64,000 nucleotides of DNA from Xanthomarina maritima (GTDB lineage Bacteria; Bacteroidota; Bacteroidia; Flavobacteriales; Flavobacteriaceae): positions 1-64,000 of the forward strand of contig NZ_VSFC01000050.1 in NCBI RefSeq assembly GCF_008084905.1, given 5' to 3'. The position numbers were made by a program, and so were the translations under genes. Of this stretch, positions 24,503 through 32,775 are shown in pieces; position 1 is the first letter of the stretch, and every line of letters starts with the position of its first letter. Under the pieces are notes generated by a model that ran no database searches, was not told the origin of the DNA, and saw only the letters and a list, made by a program, of their open reading frames with translations.

Positions 24503-24537
24503 AAAAGCGACCAAAAAAAAACATGGTCGCTTTTTTA
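24501..24537. terminator. bidirectional terminator between the RDD and dps genes
   Basis: AAAAAAGCGACCA (24501-24512 region) and TGGTCGCTTTTTT (24524-24536) form a stem that ends in an A-run on one side and a T-run on the other, so it can stop both the RDD and the dps transcripts. Confidence 0.8.
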
Positions 24538-24558
24538 TTTACTTTTAATTATTCTTTT

Positions 24559-25038
24559 TTATACTGTCTCGCCTAACCATGCTTTCATCATCCAAACCGT
24601 TTTTTCTTGTTCAGTGATAAAATCGCTCATCATTGAATTTGTTCCTTCATCGTTAGCATCCCCAGATTTTTCTAATATGGCGCGTTCAATTTGTAATAAT
24701 TCATATAAAGAATCTACAATTAAACGAACTGCTTTTTCATCTTGAGACACATTTTTACCTACTGGTACTCTTGCAAGTTTTGAGTAATCTTCAAATGTAT
24801 GTAATGGAGTTTCACCTAAGGTTAAAATACGTTCTGCTATTTCATCAACTTTTAAGTTTGCATCTGTATATAACTCTTCAAACTTAACATGCAAATCAAA
24901 AAAACGTTTACCTTTAATATTCCAATGAATTCCTCTTAAATTCTGATAATATATTTGAAAATTAGCCAATAATCCGTTTAAGTCTTGTGCTAATTCCTTC
25001 GTTTTATTTTGTTCTAATCCAATGCTATTTAAACTCAT
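24559..25038 (-). CDS. dps: Dps ferritin-like DNA-protection protein
   Basis: The 159-residue product is a four-helix Dps protein with the ferroxidase ligands in LRGIHWNIKGKRFFDLHVKFEELY and VDEIAERILTLG. Dps dodecamers oxidise and store iron using peroxide and protect DNA. It is divergent from oxyR, which usually activates dps. A perfect -7 box TAAATTTG (25074-25067) lies about 30 bases upstream and abuts the CTAT/ATAG elements. Confidence 0.94.
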   Translation of the reverse strand: MSLNSIGLEQNKTKELAQDLNGLLANFQIYYQNLRGIHWNIKGKRFFDLHVKFEELYTDANLKVDEIAERILTLGETPLHTFEDYSKLARVPVGKNVSQDEKAVRLIVDSLYELLQIERAILEKSGDANDEGTNSMMSDFITEQEKTVWMMKAWLGETV

Positions 25039-25066
25039 AATTATATTGTTTTTTTATTATCTACTA

Positions 25067-25131
25067 CAAATTTAATCTATAATTAACATTCTTTTCTATA
25101 AATTTTATTGATAGTTTTTATATTTTTATAG
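25067..25131. promoter_or_regulatory. dps/oxyR intergenic control region
   Basis: The minus strand carries TAAATTTG (25074-25067), an exact -7 box for dps. Next to it are CTAT at 25077 and 25096, then ATAG at 25111 and 25128, in mirror order. OxyR sites elsewhere are built of spaced ATAG/CTAT elements, so this is a candidate OxyR-binding region. The spacing is not the E. coli one. Confidence 0.45.
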
Positions 25132-25146
25132 TCTAAATTGATAGAC

Positions 25147-26085
25147 ATGACTATTACACAATTATATTACATATTAGCAGTTGCGGAAAACCAGAATTTC
25201 ACAAAAGCAGCAGAAAAATGTTTTGTGACCCAACCGACCTTAAGTATGCAAATTCAAAAACTAGAAGATGAATTAGATGTTTTAATTTTTGATAGAAGTA
25301 AAAAACCTATAGAGCTAACTGAAGTAGGTAGAAAAATAGTAACCCAGGCAAAAAACATTGTTAATGAATCTTACAGAATTCAAGACATTGTAGATCAACA
25401 AAAGGGATTTATAGGTGGCGAGTTTAAGCTAGGTATAATTCCAACCATTATGCCTACACTTTTACCAATGTTTTTGAAGGCCTTTATTAAAAAGTATCCA
25501 AAAATTAAACTTAAAATTGAAGAGCTTACTACAGAAGAAATTATTTCTAGACTAAATGAAGGTCATTTAGATGCAGCAATTGCTGCAACACCTTTAGAAA
25601 TTGAAAGCATAAAAGAACGTGTGTTATATTTCGAACCATTTGTAGGTTATATTCCAGAACATCATAGATTGCATAGCAAACAAAAGATAAACACTTCTGA
25701 TTTAGATATTGATGATATGCTATTGCTTGAAGATGGACATTGTTTTAGAGATGGTGTTATAAACCTTTGTAAAACATTTAAAAGTCAAGTAGATTCACAT
25801 TTTCAATTAGAAAGTGGCAGTATTGAAACCTTAATAAAACTTTCTAATGAAGGGTTAGGAATGACACTACTACCCTATTTACACACTTTAGATTTAAATG
25901 AAAAATCTAAACAAAATCTACATCATTTTAACGAACCAAGTCCAGCTAGAGAAGTAAGTCTAATTTACCATAAGAGTGAACTTAAAATGCAAATAATAGA
26001 AGCCATGCAAAGTGTTATTTCTGGAATTATAAGAGGTGCTATTAAATTCCAAAACGTGGAAATAATTAGTCCGTTACCAAAATAA
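25147..26085 (+). CDS. oxyR: OxyR hydrogen-peroxide regulator
   Basis: The 312-residue product is a LysR-type regulator: winged helix (MTITQLYYILAVAENQNFTKAAEKCFVTQPTLS) and a LysR substrate domain. Counting from ATG 25147, cysteines fall at 199 and 208 within GHCFRDGVINLC, the same numbers as the redox-active pair of E. coli OxyR. Hydrogen peroxide would form a disulfide there and switch the factor to activation. The longer frame uses a TTG at 25138 and spoils this count. It is divergent from dps, a classical target. Confidence 0.94.
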   Translation: MTITQLYYILAVAENQNFTKAAEKCFVTQPTLSMQIQKLEDELDVLIFDRSKKPIELTEVGRKIVTQAKNIVNESYRIQDIVDQQKGFIGGEFKLGIIPTIMPTLLPMFLKAFIKKYPKIKLKIEELTTEEIISRLNEGHLDAAIAATPLEIESIKERVLYFEPFVGYIPEHHRLHSKQKINTSDLDIDDMLLLEDGHCFRDGVINLCKTFKSQVDSHFQLESGSIETLIKLSNEGLGMTLLPYLHTLDLNEKSKQNLHHFNEPSPAREVSLIYHKSELKMQIIEAMQSVISGIIRGAIKFQNVEIISPLPK

Positions 26086-26116
26086 AGAAGGCGACCATTT
26101 GGTCGCCTTCTTTATT
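26084..26116. terminator. bidirectional terminator after oxyR
   Basis: A perfect 13-base stem AAAGAAGGCGACC (26084-26096) / GGTCGCCTTCTTT (26101-26113) with a four-base loop starts inside the oxyR stop codon. The plus side continues ATTTTAT. It also lies at the end of the small minus-strand gene at 26117. Confidence 0.8.
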
Positions 26117-26314
26117 TTATGTTTTTAAATAGATTAGACATTGATTTAAGTCGGGATTTTGCTGGACAAGAGATTGAATAAAAATCTTTAACTCTTCAAT
26201 TTCATAAGGTAATAATCTTTGAAGGGCTTTTTGTACTTCCTTGCAAAACAACGTAGCATCAAAACTAACTTTATTAAGTACTGTTTTGGTGTACTCGAAC
26301 ATTGCTCTCGCCAT
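26117..26314 (-). CDS. small protein of unknown function
   Basis: The 65-residue product (MARAMFEYTKTVLNKVSFD ... PDLNQCLIYLKT) is mixed-charge and helical with two cysteines and no export signal. It resembles a small cytoplasmic protein I associate with many Flavobacteriaceae, which are otherwise unnamed. A terminator follows the stop. Codon use and the ATG context look genuine. Function unknown. Confidence 0.72.
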   Translation of the reverse strand: MARAMFEYTKTVLNKVSFDATLFCKEVQKALQRLLPYEIEELKIFIQSLVQQNPDLNQCLIYLKT

Positions 26315-26392
26315 AATTATTTTTAAGTTTTAGGTTTAATAAAAGTAGATTTGTTTTATAGGCTTATTAGTTTAGATATATATAAATTTAGT

Positions 26393-26445
26393 AAAAAAAA
26401 GGATTAGTTTTTAATTTAAACAAAATTTTAACAGTCCTTTTTTTT
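26393..26445 (-). terminator. possible terminator after the TIGR00266 gene
   Basis: AAAAAAAAGGA (26393-26403) and TCCTTTTTTTT (26435-26445) can pair over an AT-rich loop of about 30 bases immediately after the stop. The long loop makes the call weak. Confidence 0.4.
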
Positions 26446-26446
26446 A

Positions 26447-27247
26447 TTAAAATCTATTATCTCCATCCAATAAATCTCCTAAACCACCTAAAATACTACC
26501 TTCTCCTTTATCCTTCCCTCCTCCTTTTGGCGCAGAAGCTAAAACACGATCTGCTAATCTGCTAAATGGTAAAGATTGTATGTAAACAGTTCCTGGTCCT
26601 TGAAGTCTTGCGAAGAATAATCCTTCTCCACCAAAAATGGTGTTTTTAATACCTCCAATAAACTCAATATCATAATCTATATCTTGTGTAAAACCAATAA
26701 TACAACCAGTATCCACTTTTAGTACTTCTCCTGCCTTAAGTTCTTTTTTAGCCATAGTTCCTCCAGCATGAACAAAAGCCATTCCATCTCCTTCCAACTT
26801 TTGCATAATAAAGCCTTCGCCTCCAAATAGTCCACGACCTAATTTTTTGCTAAATTCAATACCAACACTAACACCTTTTGCTGCACATAAAAAAGCATCT
26901 TTCTGACAGATAAATTTACCTCTAAAATCTGTTAAATCTATTGGTATTATTTTTCCAGGATAAGGGGAAGCAAAACTGACATTTCTTTTTTCGGAAAGTG
27001 AATTATAAAAAGCTGTCATAAACAAACTTTCACCTGTTAAAATTCGCTTTCCTGCTCCAAGAATTGACCCTAAAAACCCTTTATTTTGAGTGGAACCATC
27101 CCCAAAAATAGTTTCCATCTTAATACCATGATCCATCATCATAAAACTACCTGCTTCTGCTACTACTCCTTCTTGTGGGTCCAACTCAATTTCTACAAAT
27201 TGCATTTCTTCGCCATGTATTTTGTAATCGATTTCGTGTGCTGTCAT
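26447..27247 (-). CDS. TIGR00266/AIM24-family protein
   Basis: The 266-residue product is a beta-rich AIM24-like protein with [21 protein letters not shown], a central [17 protein letters not shown] and a second [22 protein letters not shown] repeat, and a glycine/lysine-rich tail. The function of bacterial members is unknown; an AMP-binding or scaffold role has been suggested only for relatives. No signal peptide, so cytoplasmic. The DUF4442 gene lies 58 bases upstream on the same strand. Confidence 0.88.
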   Translation of the reverse strand: MTAHEIDYKIHGEEMQFVEIELDPQEGVVAEAGSFMMMDHGIKMETIFGDGSTQNKGFLGSILGAGKRILTGESLFMTAFYNSLSEKRNVSFASPYPGKIIPIDLTDFRGKFICQKDAFLCAAKGVSVGIEFSKKLGRGLFGGEGFIMQKLEGDGMAFVHAGGTMAKKELKAGEVLKVDTGCIIGFTQDIDYDIEFIGGIKNTIFGGEGLFFARLQGPGTVYIQSLPFSRLADRVLASAPKGGGKDKGEGSILGGLGDLLDGDNRF

Positions 27248-27304
27248 AATTTTATTTTTTAGTTAATACTACAAATAAGTAGCTAAAAATATTTTTTGTT
27301 ACAC

Positions 27305-27760
27305 TTAAGTTCTGACTTTCATTGACCAAGTAAAGCTAAATCTAGAAACTTCTTCATCTTTACTATTACTTCCAACAACATTAAGTGTTACTGTTTGTCC
27401 TTCTCCTGTTTTTATGGCTTCTTCTATAACTGAATCTATTAAATCTCCTTCATGGCATTCGAAAGTAATTCTTCCGGTAGCTTTTTTAGAATAGCTTGCG
27501 TCATTCTTAACTAAAAGCATAGCAATATTTTTGTCTGTAGCCTTTATTTTATTTATTATTAATGCACCTGTAGTAAGTTCGGCTGCCATACCTTGTACTG
27601 CCCAAAACAAAGATTTAAACGGATTTTGATTAATCCATCTATGCTTCACTGTTACAATACATTTTACATCGTCAATATACTTTGTACGAACACCAGTGAA
27701 ATAAGCTGCTGGTAATTTAAAAAGTAAAAAGGCATTAAGTTTTCTTGGAGTTATCTTCAT
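27305..27760 (-). CDS. DUF4442 hotdog-fold protein
   Basis: The 151-residue product matches the DUF4442 group of thioesterase-like hotdog proteins: PFKSLFWAVQGMAAELTTGAL in the middle helix and ATGRITFECHEGDLI in the sheet. Acyl-CoA thioesterase activity is plausible but unproven. A TATCTTTG -7 box (27803-27796) sits 36 bases upstream of the start. Confidence 0.85.
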   Translation of the reverse strand: MKITPRKLNAFLLFKLPAAYFTGVRTKYIDDVKCIVTVKHRWINQNPFKSLFWAVQGMAAELTTGALIINKIKATDKNIAMLLVKNDASYSKKATGRITFECHEGDLIDSVIEEAIKTGEGQTVTLNVVGSNSKDEEVSRFSFTWSMKVRT

Positions 27761-27795
27761 TTTATAGTTTAAAAGATTAAAAAAGTTTAACCTAC

Positions 27796-27803
27796 CAAAG
27801 ATA
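27796..27803 (-). promoter_or_regulatory. -7 box upstream of the DUF4442 gene
   Basis: On the minus strand TATCTTTG matches TAnnTTTG exactly, about 36 bases before the ATG at 27760. No TTTG at the -33 distance. Confidence 0.35.
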
Positions 27804-27824
27804 AGATTTCAAAAATTATAGTGA

Positions 27825-29018
27825 TTATTTCTTTTCAACTATAAAAGCTGGAGGGTATTTTGTAGTAAATAAACCGTTCCAACTACTTGCAAACATAATT
27901 TTTGAACCATCTCTATTAGGTACTGCATGAGGCTCTTGTTGATAATTATCTTGATAGGTTGCATGATGATACCCATATCGTTCAATGGTATTACTATCAT
28001 CTAATCTAATTGCAAATACTTCCTTTCCTGCAATAGTATCATCGGCACAACAACCCTCACTTACGTATGCATAACCAGGTCTTAAATTATTTCTGCATGA
28101 AATATGTCCTCCCCAAACTCCATAACCTTCTGTGTAATGAAATAAAGGTGTGGTATGTCCATCTGAAAGTCTTACCATTTTCATATAGTAATCTTTTTTT
28201 CTTGTGATTGAATCTCCAAAAGCCACATATACTTCATCACCATAAGCATCTATTCCTAAATCTGAATGAGTCGTAAAGTTTGTTAAATGTCTTTTCTTTG
28301 TTAAATCTATTTGGTATACTTTTAATCCTTGGTTTTCTTCTGAACCATCTTCAGAAAAAGCTGATACTGCAAAATTACCTAATGGACTTACTGAAAACCA
28401 AGCTATATTAATTCTACCTATAAAATTAGTTCCAACTATTTTATTGTTTATTATATCGAAAACAATTAATGTTAGATCTTTATCATTTACACCTATAAGT
28501 CCAATATATTTATCATTATAAGAAGTATTACCTTTATTAAGTCCATAACTTATTTTTTCAAACTCATTAAAAATGTAAAGAGTTTGATTTCTATTAGTAG
28601 TTAAATTATACGAAACCAACCTATTATCTTTAATCCCATACATAATATTTGGATTGGTATTAGACCAAGTTGCAGAGCTAGGAATATTTGCCCATTTTAC
28701 AAACTTATAATTACTTCCATTGAGAATTGCTGCAGGATATCCTGAAAGTTTAATATATGATCCATCACTATTCCAAGGTGAATCTACACTATAATGATGA
28801 CGTAATTTTTGACTATCCTCTCTTATAATATCAAGATCGCTAATTTTGGTAACTTGAACATCAAATTCATTAATAAATGATTCTAAATACTTAGGTGTAT
28901 TTGAAGGTTGAATATATACTTTCCATGTAATATCCATTATATTTTCTCCAACAGGATATGTTTGAGAGATACAAAGCATACTAACTAAAAACAATATATA
29001 AGTCAATTTTTTAATCAT
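27825..29018 (-). CDS. exported beta-propeller-like protein of unknown function
   Basis: I start at ATG 29018 because it opens a signal peptide (ILFLVSMLCISQTYPVGE); the longer frame would bury it. The mature protein of about 378 residues has propeller-like blades with SPLGNFAVSAFSEDG and NRDGSKIMFASSWNG (a WD40/TolB-like end motif), and a Cys/His-rich stretch GGHISCRNN ... EGCCADDT. It is rich in VYQIDL/LVSYNL-type strands. The Cys-Cys pair may bind metal. No neighbour suggests a pathway. Confidence 0.78.
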   Translation of the reverse strand: MIKKLTYILFLVSMLCISQTYPVGENIMDITWKVYIQPSNTPKYLESFINEFDVQVTKISDLDIIREDSQKLRHHYSVDSPWNSDGSYIKLSGYPAAILNGSNYKFVKWANIPSSATWSNTNPNIMYGIKDNRLVSYNLTTNRNQTLYIFNEFEKISYGLNKGNTSYNDKYIGLIGVNDKDLTLIVFDIINNKIVGTNFIGRINIAWFSVSPLGNFAVSAFSEDGSEENQGLKVYQIDLTKKRHLTNFTTHSDLGIDAYGDEVYVAFGDSITRKKDYYMKMVRLSDGHTTPLFHYTEGYGVWGGHISCRNNLRPGYAYVSEGCCADDTIAGKEVFAIRLDDSNTIERYGYHHATYQDNYQQEPHAVPNRDGSKIMFASSWNGLFTTKYPPAFIVEKK

Positions 29019-29176
29019 ACTTAAACTATTAGGTGGAATGTTTAAATTATGCTTCAATTTAATAAAAATATTGACACCTAAATTTGTTAATTTTTTGTTA
29101 ATTTTTAGTACTTTGTATTGCATAATACCTTCTTTTAGACATATATTTGCATAAGAAACTATTATATGCTTTTAAA

Positions 29177-29623
29177 ATGTTAGATAATCATCAAAAAAAT
29201 ATTGCCACATTTATCCATCTTTCTACATTCTCTAGGTTCATTATTCCATTAGGAAATTTTATTGGTCCTTTAATTTTATGGATTGCTAATAAAGATAAAT
29301 CGGAATTTGTTGATGCACATGGAAAACAGGCAATTAATTTTCAGATAAGTATTTTATTGTATGCTATTATTTTAGGAATGATAACCATCCCATTTTTTAT
29401 TTTCAACTTATTTAATGGTTTAGACTTTATTAATATTGATTCGTTTGACAGTATTCACTTAAGTCTTACAAAACCTTCTCCTCTTTTGTATATAACAGGA
29501 GGATTAGGAATTATAGCATTTATTGGATTTATACTAGAATTAGTTTTTATTGTTAAAGCAAGTTTAGCTGCAAAAGATGGAGACTATTACAAATATCCAT
29601 TAACAATAAACTTTTTAAAATAA
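29177..29623 (+). CDS. DUF4870 membrane protein
   Basis: I choose ATG 29177 over TTG 29147. The 148-residue product has three to four spans and the DUF4870 hallmark IANKDKSEFVDAHGKQAINFQIS. It opens an operon-like run with a PadR regulator, a PspC protein and a GIN-domain lipoprotein, all on the plus strand with short gaps. It probably acts in envelope stress, as inferred from these neighbours. Confidence 0.86.
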   Translation: MLDNHQKNIATFIHLSTFSRFIIPLGNFIGPLILWIANKDKSEFVDAHGKQAINFQISILLYAIILGMITIPFFIFNLFNGLDFINIDSFDSIHLSLTKPSPLLYITGGLGIIAFIGFILELVFIVKASLAAKDGDYYKYPLTINFLK

Positions 29624-29624
29624 C

Positions 29625-29659
29625 AATCATCAATCAAATCAATTAAAAAATGAACAGTT
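29625..29659 (+). repeat. duplicated leader sequence, copy A
   Basis: AATCATCAATCAAA followed by TCAATTAAAAAATGAACAGTT is closely matched at 31924-31965, before the GIN gene. Only an AT-rich insertion of about seven bases and two substitutions separate the copies. A 12-codon ORF (29650-29688) starts inside this copy and overlaps the PadR start. Confidence 0.55.
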
Positions 29660-29684
29660 TTAAAAATTTAAATCGCTTTAGAAT

Positions 29685-30023
29685 ATGAAGATAGAAAACA
29701 CAAAGGCACAAATGCGAAAAGGTGTTTTAGAATACTGCATTTTATCTGTCCTTAAAGACGAGGATGCATATGTTGCAGAAATATTAGACACGCTTAAAGA
29801 CGCTAAATTGTTAGTAGTTGAAGGGACTATTTATCCTTTACTAACTCGCCTTAAAAATGCAGGCCTTCTCAATTATAGATGGGAAGAATCAACCTCTGGA
29901 CCACCAAGAAAATATTATGGTCTTACAGAAACAGGAAAATTGTTTCTAAATGAATTAAACACGACTTGGAGTGAATTACAAAATGCAGTTAATATAGTAA
30001 CCAGACAAAAAAACACGAAATAA
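29685..30023 (+). CDS. PadR-family transcriptional regulator
   Basis: The 112-residue product has the PadR winged helix: QMRKGVLEYCILSVLKDEDAYVAEI, GTIYPLLTRLKNAGLLNYRWEES and GPPRKYYGLTETGKL. Such regulators are usually repressors that autoregulate. The stop TAATG overlaps the ATG of the PspC gene, showing translational coupling. It likely controls this envelope operon, in which it sits. Confidence 0.93.
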   Translation: MKIENTKAQMRKGVLEYCILSVLKDEDAYVAEILDTLKDAKLLVVEGTIYPLLTRLKNAGLLNYRWEESTSGPPRKYYGLTETGKLFLNELNTTWSELQNAVNIVTRQKNTK

Positions 30024-31867
30024 TGAATAAAACAGTCAACATAAATTTAGCAGGTGTATTTTTTCATATTGATGAAGATGCATACATAAAACTACAACGC
30101 TATCTTGAGGCTATAAAACGTTCATTTACAGACTCTCAAGGACGATCTGAAATCATTGCTGATATTGAAGCAAGAATTGCTGAGCTTTTTAGTGAACGTG
30201 TAAAACACGAAAAACAAGTTATTAGCAATAAAGAAGTTGATGAAGTGATTACAATCATGGGACAACCAGAAGACTATCTTGTTGATGACGAAATTTTTGA
30301 AGACGAACCAAAATCGTATCATAGTCGAACATATTCTGGACGTGCAAAAAAATTATTTAGAGATACTGACAACTCTTATATTGGAGGTGTAGCATCAGGA
30401 CTTGGACATTACTTAGGTATAGATGCTCTTTGGGTTAGATTACTTTGGATTTTGTTAGCAATTGGTTCTGGTGGAACTTTTATCTTTATCTATATTTTGT
30501 TCTGGATTTTGGTTCCTGAAGCAGTTTCTACTGCAGATAAGCTAACCATGACAGGAGAACCTGTGAATATTAGCAATATCGAAAAAAAAATCAAGGACGG
30601 ATTTGAAGGTGTATCAGATGCAGCAAAAAACGTATCTGATACCATTTCAGAAAAAGCTAAAGATGTTACTAATTCTGTAAATGAAGCTGCTAAAAACGTT
30701 AATTTTCAAAAACAAGGAAATCGGTTAAAATCAACTTCAAAATCGTTTTTTGATACCATTGGAGATATCATTATGTTTTTCCTTAAAGTCTTTTCAAAAT
30801 TTATTGGTATCATGCTAATAATAGTTGGTGCAGCTACCTTAATTGGATTAATAATTGGATTCTTTACTGTTGGAGCTACAGACTTAATTCATGTTCCTGG
30901 ATTCGATTTTATTGATGCTGCTAATGCAGCTAATACACCAATCTGGCTTATATCTTTATTAATGCTTTTTGCAATAGGAATTCCATTCTTTTTCTTATTC
31001 TATTTAGGATTAAAAATTCTAATCAACAATTTAAAATCAATTGGAAACATTGCTAAATTTTCATTATTAGGTATTTGGTTTATAGCTATCATCAGTTTAA
31101 TTGTTATTGGTATAAAACAAGCAAGCGAACATGCTTTTGATGCGAGCGTTAACAGTAAAGAAGTTCTATATATTTCAGCTAATGATACGCTTAGAGTAAA
31201 AATGAATACAAACGATACCTATAAGAATAAAGCTTATAGAAGTGGCCATTCTGTGAAATTAGTTTACAATGATAACGATGAAAAAATAATTTATTCATCA
31301 GACATTAGATTGATAGTAAGATCTACAAAAGATAGTTTAGCTTCTATAAGAATAGAAAAAAGGGCTGAAGGAAGTAGCTATCAGCAAGCTAAAGAAAGAG
31401 CAAATAATATTAATTACAATTATATTTTAAACGGTAATGAACTTTTATTAGACGCTTACCTAACAACAGCTTACGAAAATAAATTTAGCGATCAAGAAGT
31501 AGAGCTTATATTATATCTACCAGAAGGGTTAACATTATATGCAGATGACAATACCTATAGCTTTCACAGAAATTCAAGTTATTACGATGACATTTTAGAT
31601 AATGGTATGGAAGAACATTATTTGATAATAATGAATAATGAAATTCTTTGTTCAGATTGTCCTGATGATGAATATAAAGTTAGAGTTAATATCAATGACG
31701 AATCACATATTAGAATAAATGAAGATGGATTAGAAATAAAATCTATTGATTCTAACTTAGAAATTAATGATGAAGGAGTAAAAGCTGAAAGCGAAAGTGT
31801 TCGAGTAGATATAAATGAAAATGGTATTAATATAACCTCAGAAGAAAATAATACAGTTGAGGAATAA
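30023..31867 (+). CDS. PspC-domain membrane protein
   Basis: The 614-residue product has a cytoplasmic N-terminal domain (1-100, with FHIDEDAYIKLQRYLEAI and GQPEDYL). A PspC domain (about 108-170, NSYIGGVASGLGHYLGIDALWVRLLW) with one or two spans follows. A helical linker with KNVSDTISEKAKDVTNSV comes next, then further spans (about 240-370). Last is a large periplasmic region (about 380-614) ending in a run of Asp/Asn/Glu. PspC links to phage-shock envelope stress responses. It overlaps the PadR stop by one base. Confidence 0.92.
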   Translation: MNKTVNINLAGVFFHIDEDAYIKLQRYLEAIKRSFTDSQGRSEIIADIEARIAELFSERVKHEKQVISNKEVDEVITIMGQPEDYLVDDEIFEDEPKSYHSRTYSGRAKKLFRDTDNSYIGGVASGLGHYLGIDALWVRLLWILLAIGSGGTFIFIYILFWILVPEAVSTADKLTMTGEPVNISNIEKKIKDGFEGVSDAAKNVSDTISEKAKDVTNSVNEAAKNVNFQKQGNRLKSTSKSFFDTIGDIIMFFLKVFSKFIGIMLIIVGAATLIGLIIGFFTVGATDLIHVPGFDFIDAANAANTPIWLISLLMLFAIGIPFFFLFYLGLKILINNLKSIGNIAKFSLLGIWFIAIISLIVIGIKQASEHAFDASVNSKEVLYISANDTLRVKMNTNDTYKNKAYRSGHSVKLVYNDNDEKIIYSSDIRLIVRSTKDSLASIRIEKRAEGSSYQQAKERANNINYNYILNGNELLLDAYLTTAYENKFSDQEVELILYLPEGLTLYADDNTYSFHRNSSYYDDILDNGMEEHYLIIMNNEILCSDCPDDEYKVRVNINDESHIRINEDGLEIKSIDSNLEINDEGVKAESESVRVDINENGINITSEENNTVEE

Positions 31868-31923
31868 TTTCTAACAATTCAGAAAAGTATACTTTATAAA
31901 TATTAATTATAAAACAATCTTTG

Positions 31924-31965
31924 AATCATCAATCAAAAAAATAATCAATCAAAAAACGAACAGTT
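31924..31965 (+). repeat. duplicated leader sequence, copy B
   Basis: AATCATCAATCAAAAAAATAATCAATCAAAAAACGAACAGTT resembles copy A at 29625-29659 and ends directly at the ATG of the GIN gene, so it could be a translation or regulatory leader shared inside the operon. Confidence 0.55.
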
Positions 31966-32694
31966 ATGAGTACACTAACAAAAATAATGGCATCCATCAT
32001 TCTAGCTATCTTAATGATATCTTGCAATTTTGACGGAAATTTTGGAACTGGAATAAATGGGAACGGTCAAGTAGTTATCAAAGATCGAGCATTAAATGGC
32101 TCTTTTAGTTCCATTAAAGTAAGTCGAGGCATCGATTTGTATTTAACACAAAGTGATACCGAAAGTTTAAGCGTAGAAGCAGACGAAAATCTTCAAGAAA
32201 TAATAACAACAAACATCGAAAATGATGTATTAATTATTACTGCAAGTGAAAACATTGGAAGATCAACTTCTAAAAAAGTAATGCTAAGTTTCAATCATAT
32301 TTCTGCAATAAAAGCAACAAGTGGTAGTGATGTGGTTTCAAATAATACTATTCGTGTTTCAGATTTAGAATTAAATTCTACCAGTGGAAGCGATATTGAA
32401 TTAACTTTAGATGCAGAATCTGTTAATTGTCACTCAACAAGTGGAAGCGATATTGAATTAAAAGGTAAAACAAATAATTTTATTGCTGAAGCTACAAGTG
32501 GAAGTTCTATAAAAGCTGAAGACCTAATGACATTTAATGCTCAAGTAAAAGCAACTAGTGGAGCAAATATTAGAGTAAACACCTCAAAAAAACTAACTGC
32601 AAAGGCATCTAGTGGTGGCGATATAAGATACTCAGGAAATCCAGAAATTATTAAAACTAGCGATGGTGTTTCTGGTTCTATAAAAGGACATTAA
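31966..32694 (+). CDS. GIN-domain (DUF2807) lipoprotein
   Basis: The 242-residue product has a lipobox (ILMISC, Cys20), then the head-GIN domain. Six turns of a beta-solenoid are visible from the T-S-G-S motif at residues 117, 138, 157, 176, 196 and 214 (spacing 18-21). The domain's function is unknown. It closes the DUF4870-PadR-PspC operon, followed by a strong bidirectional terminator. Confidence 0.9.
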   Translation: MSTLTKIMASIILAILMISCNFDGNFGTGINGNGQVVIKDRALNGSFSSIKVSRGIDLYLTQSDTESLSVEADENLQEIITTNIENDVLIITASENIGRSTSKKVMLSFNHISAIKATSGSDVVSNNTIRVSDLELNSTSGSDIELTLDAESVNCHSTSGSDIELKGKTNNFIAEATSGSSIKAEDLMTFNAQVKATSGANIRVNTSKKLTAKASSGGDIRYSGNPEIIKTSDGVSGSIKGH

Positions 32695-32716
32695 ACAAAC
32701 TAATACAACCAAAATA

Positions 32717-32762
32717 AAAACCACCTTAATCTTTGATACTTAAAGATTAAGGTGGTTTTATT
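32717..32762. terminator. strong bidirectional terminator
   Basis: AAAACCACCTTAATCTTT (32717-32734) and AAAGATTAAGGTGGTTTT (32742-32759) make an 18-base perfect stem with a seven-base loop. It serves the GIN gene and the convergent peptidase gene. Confidence 0.9.
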
Positions 32763-32775
32763 TATTATTATTATT

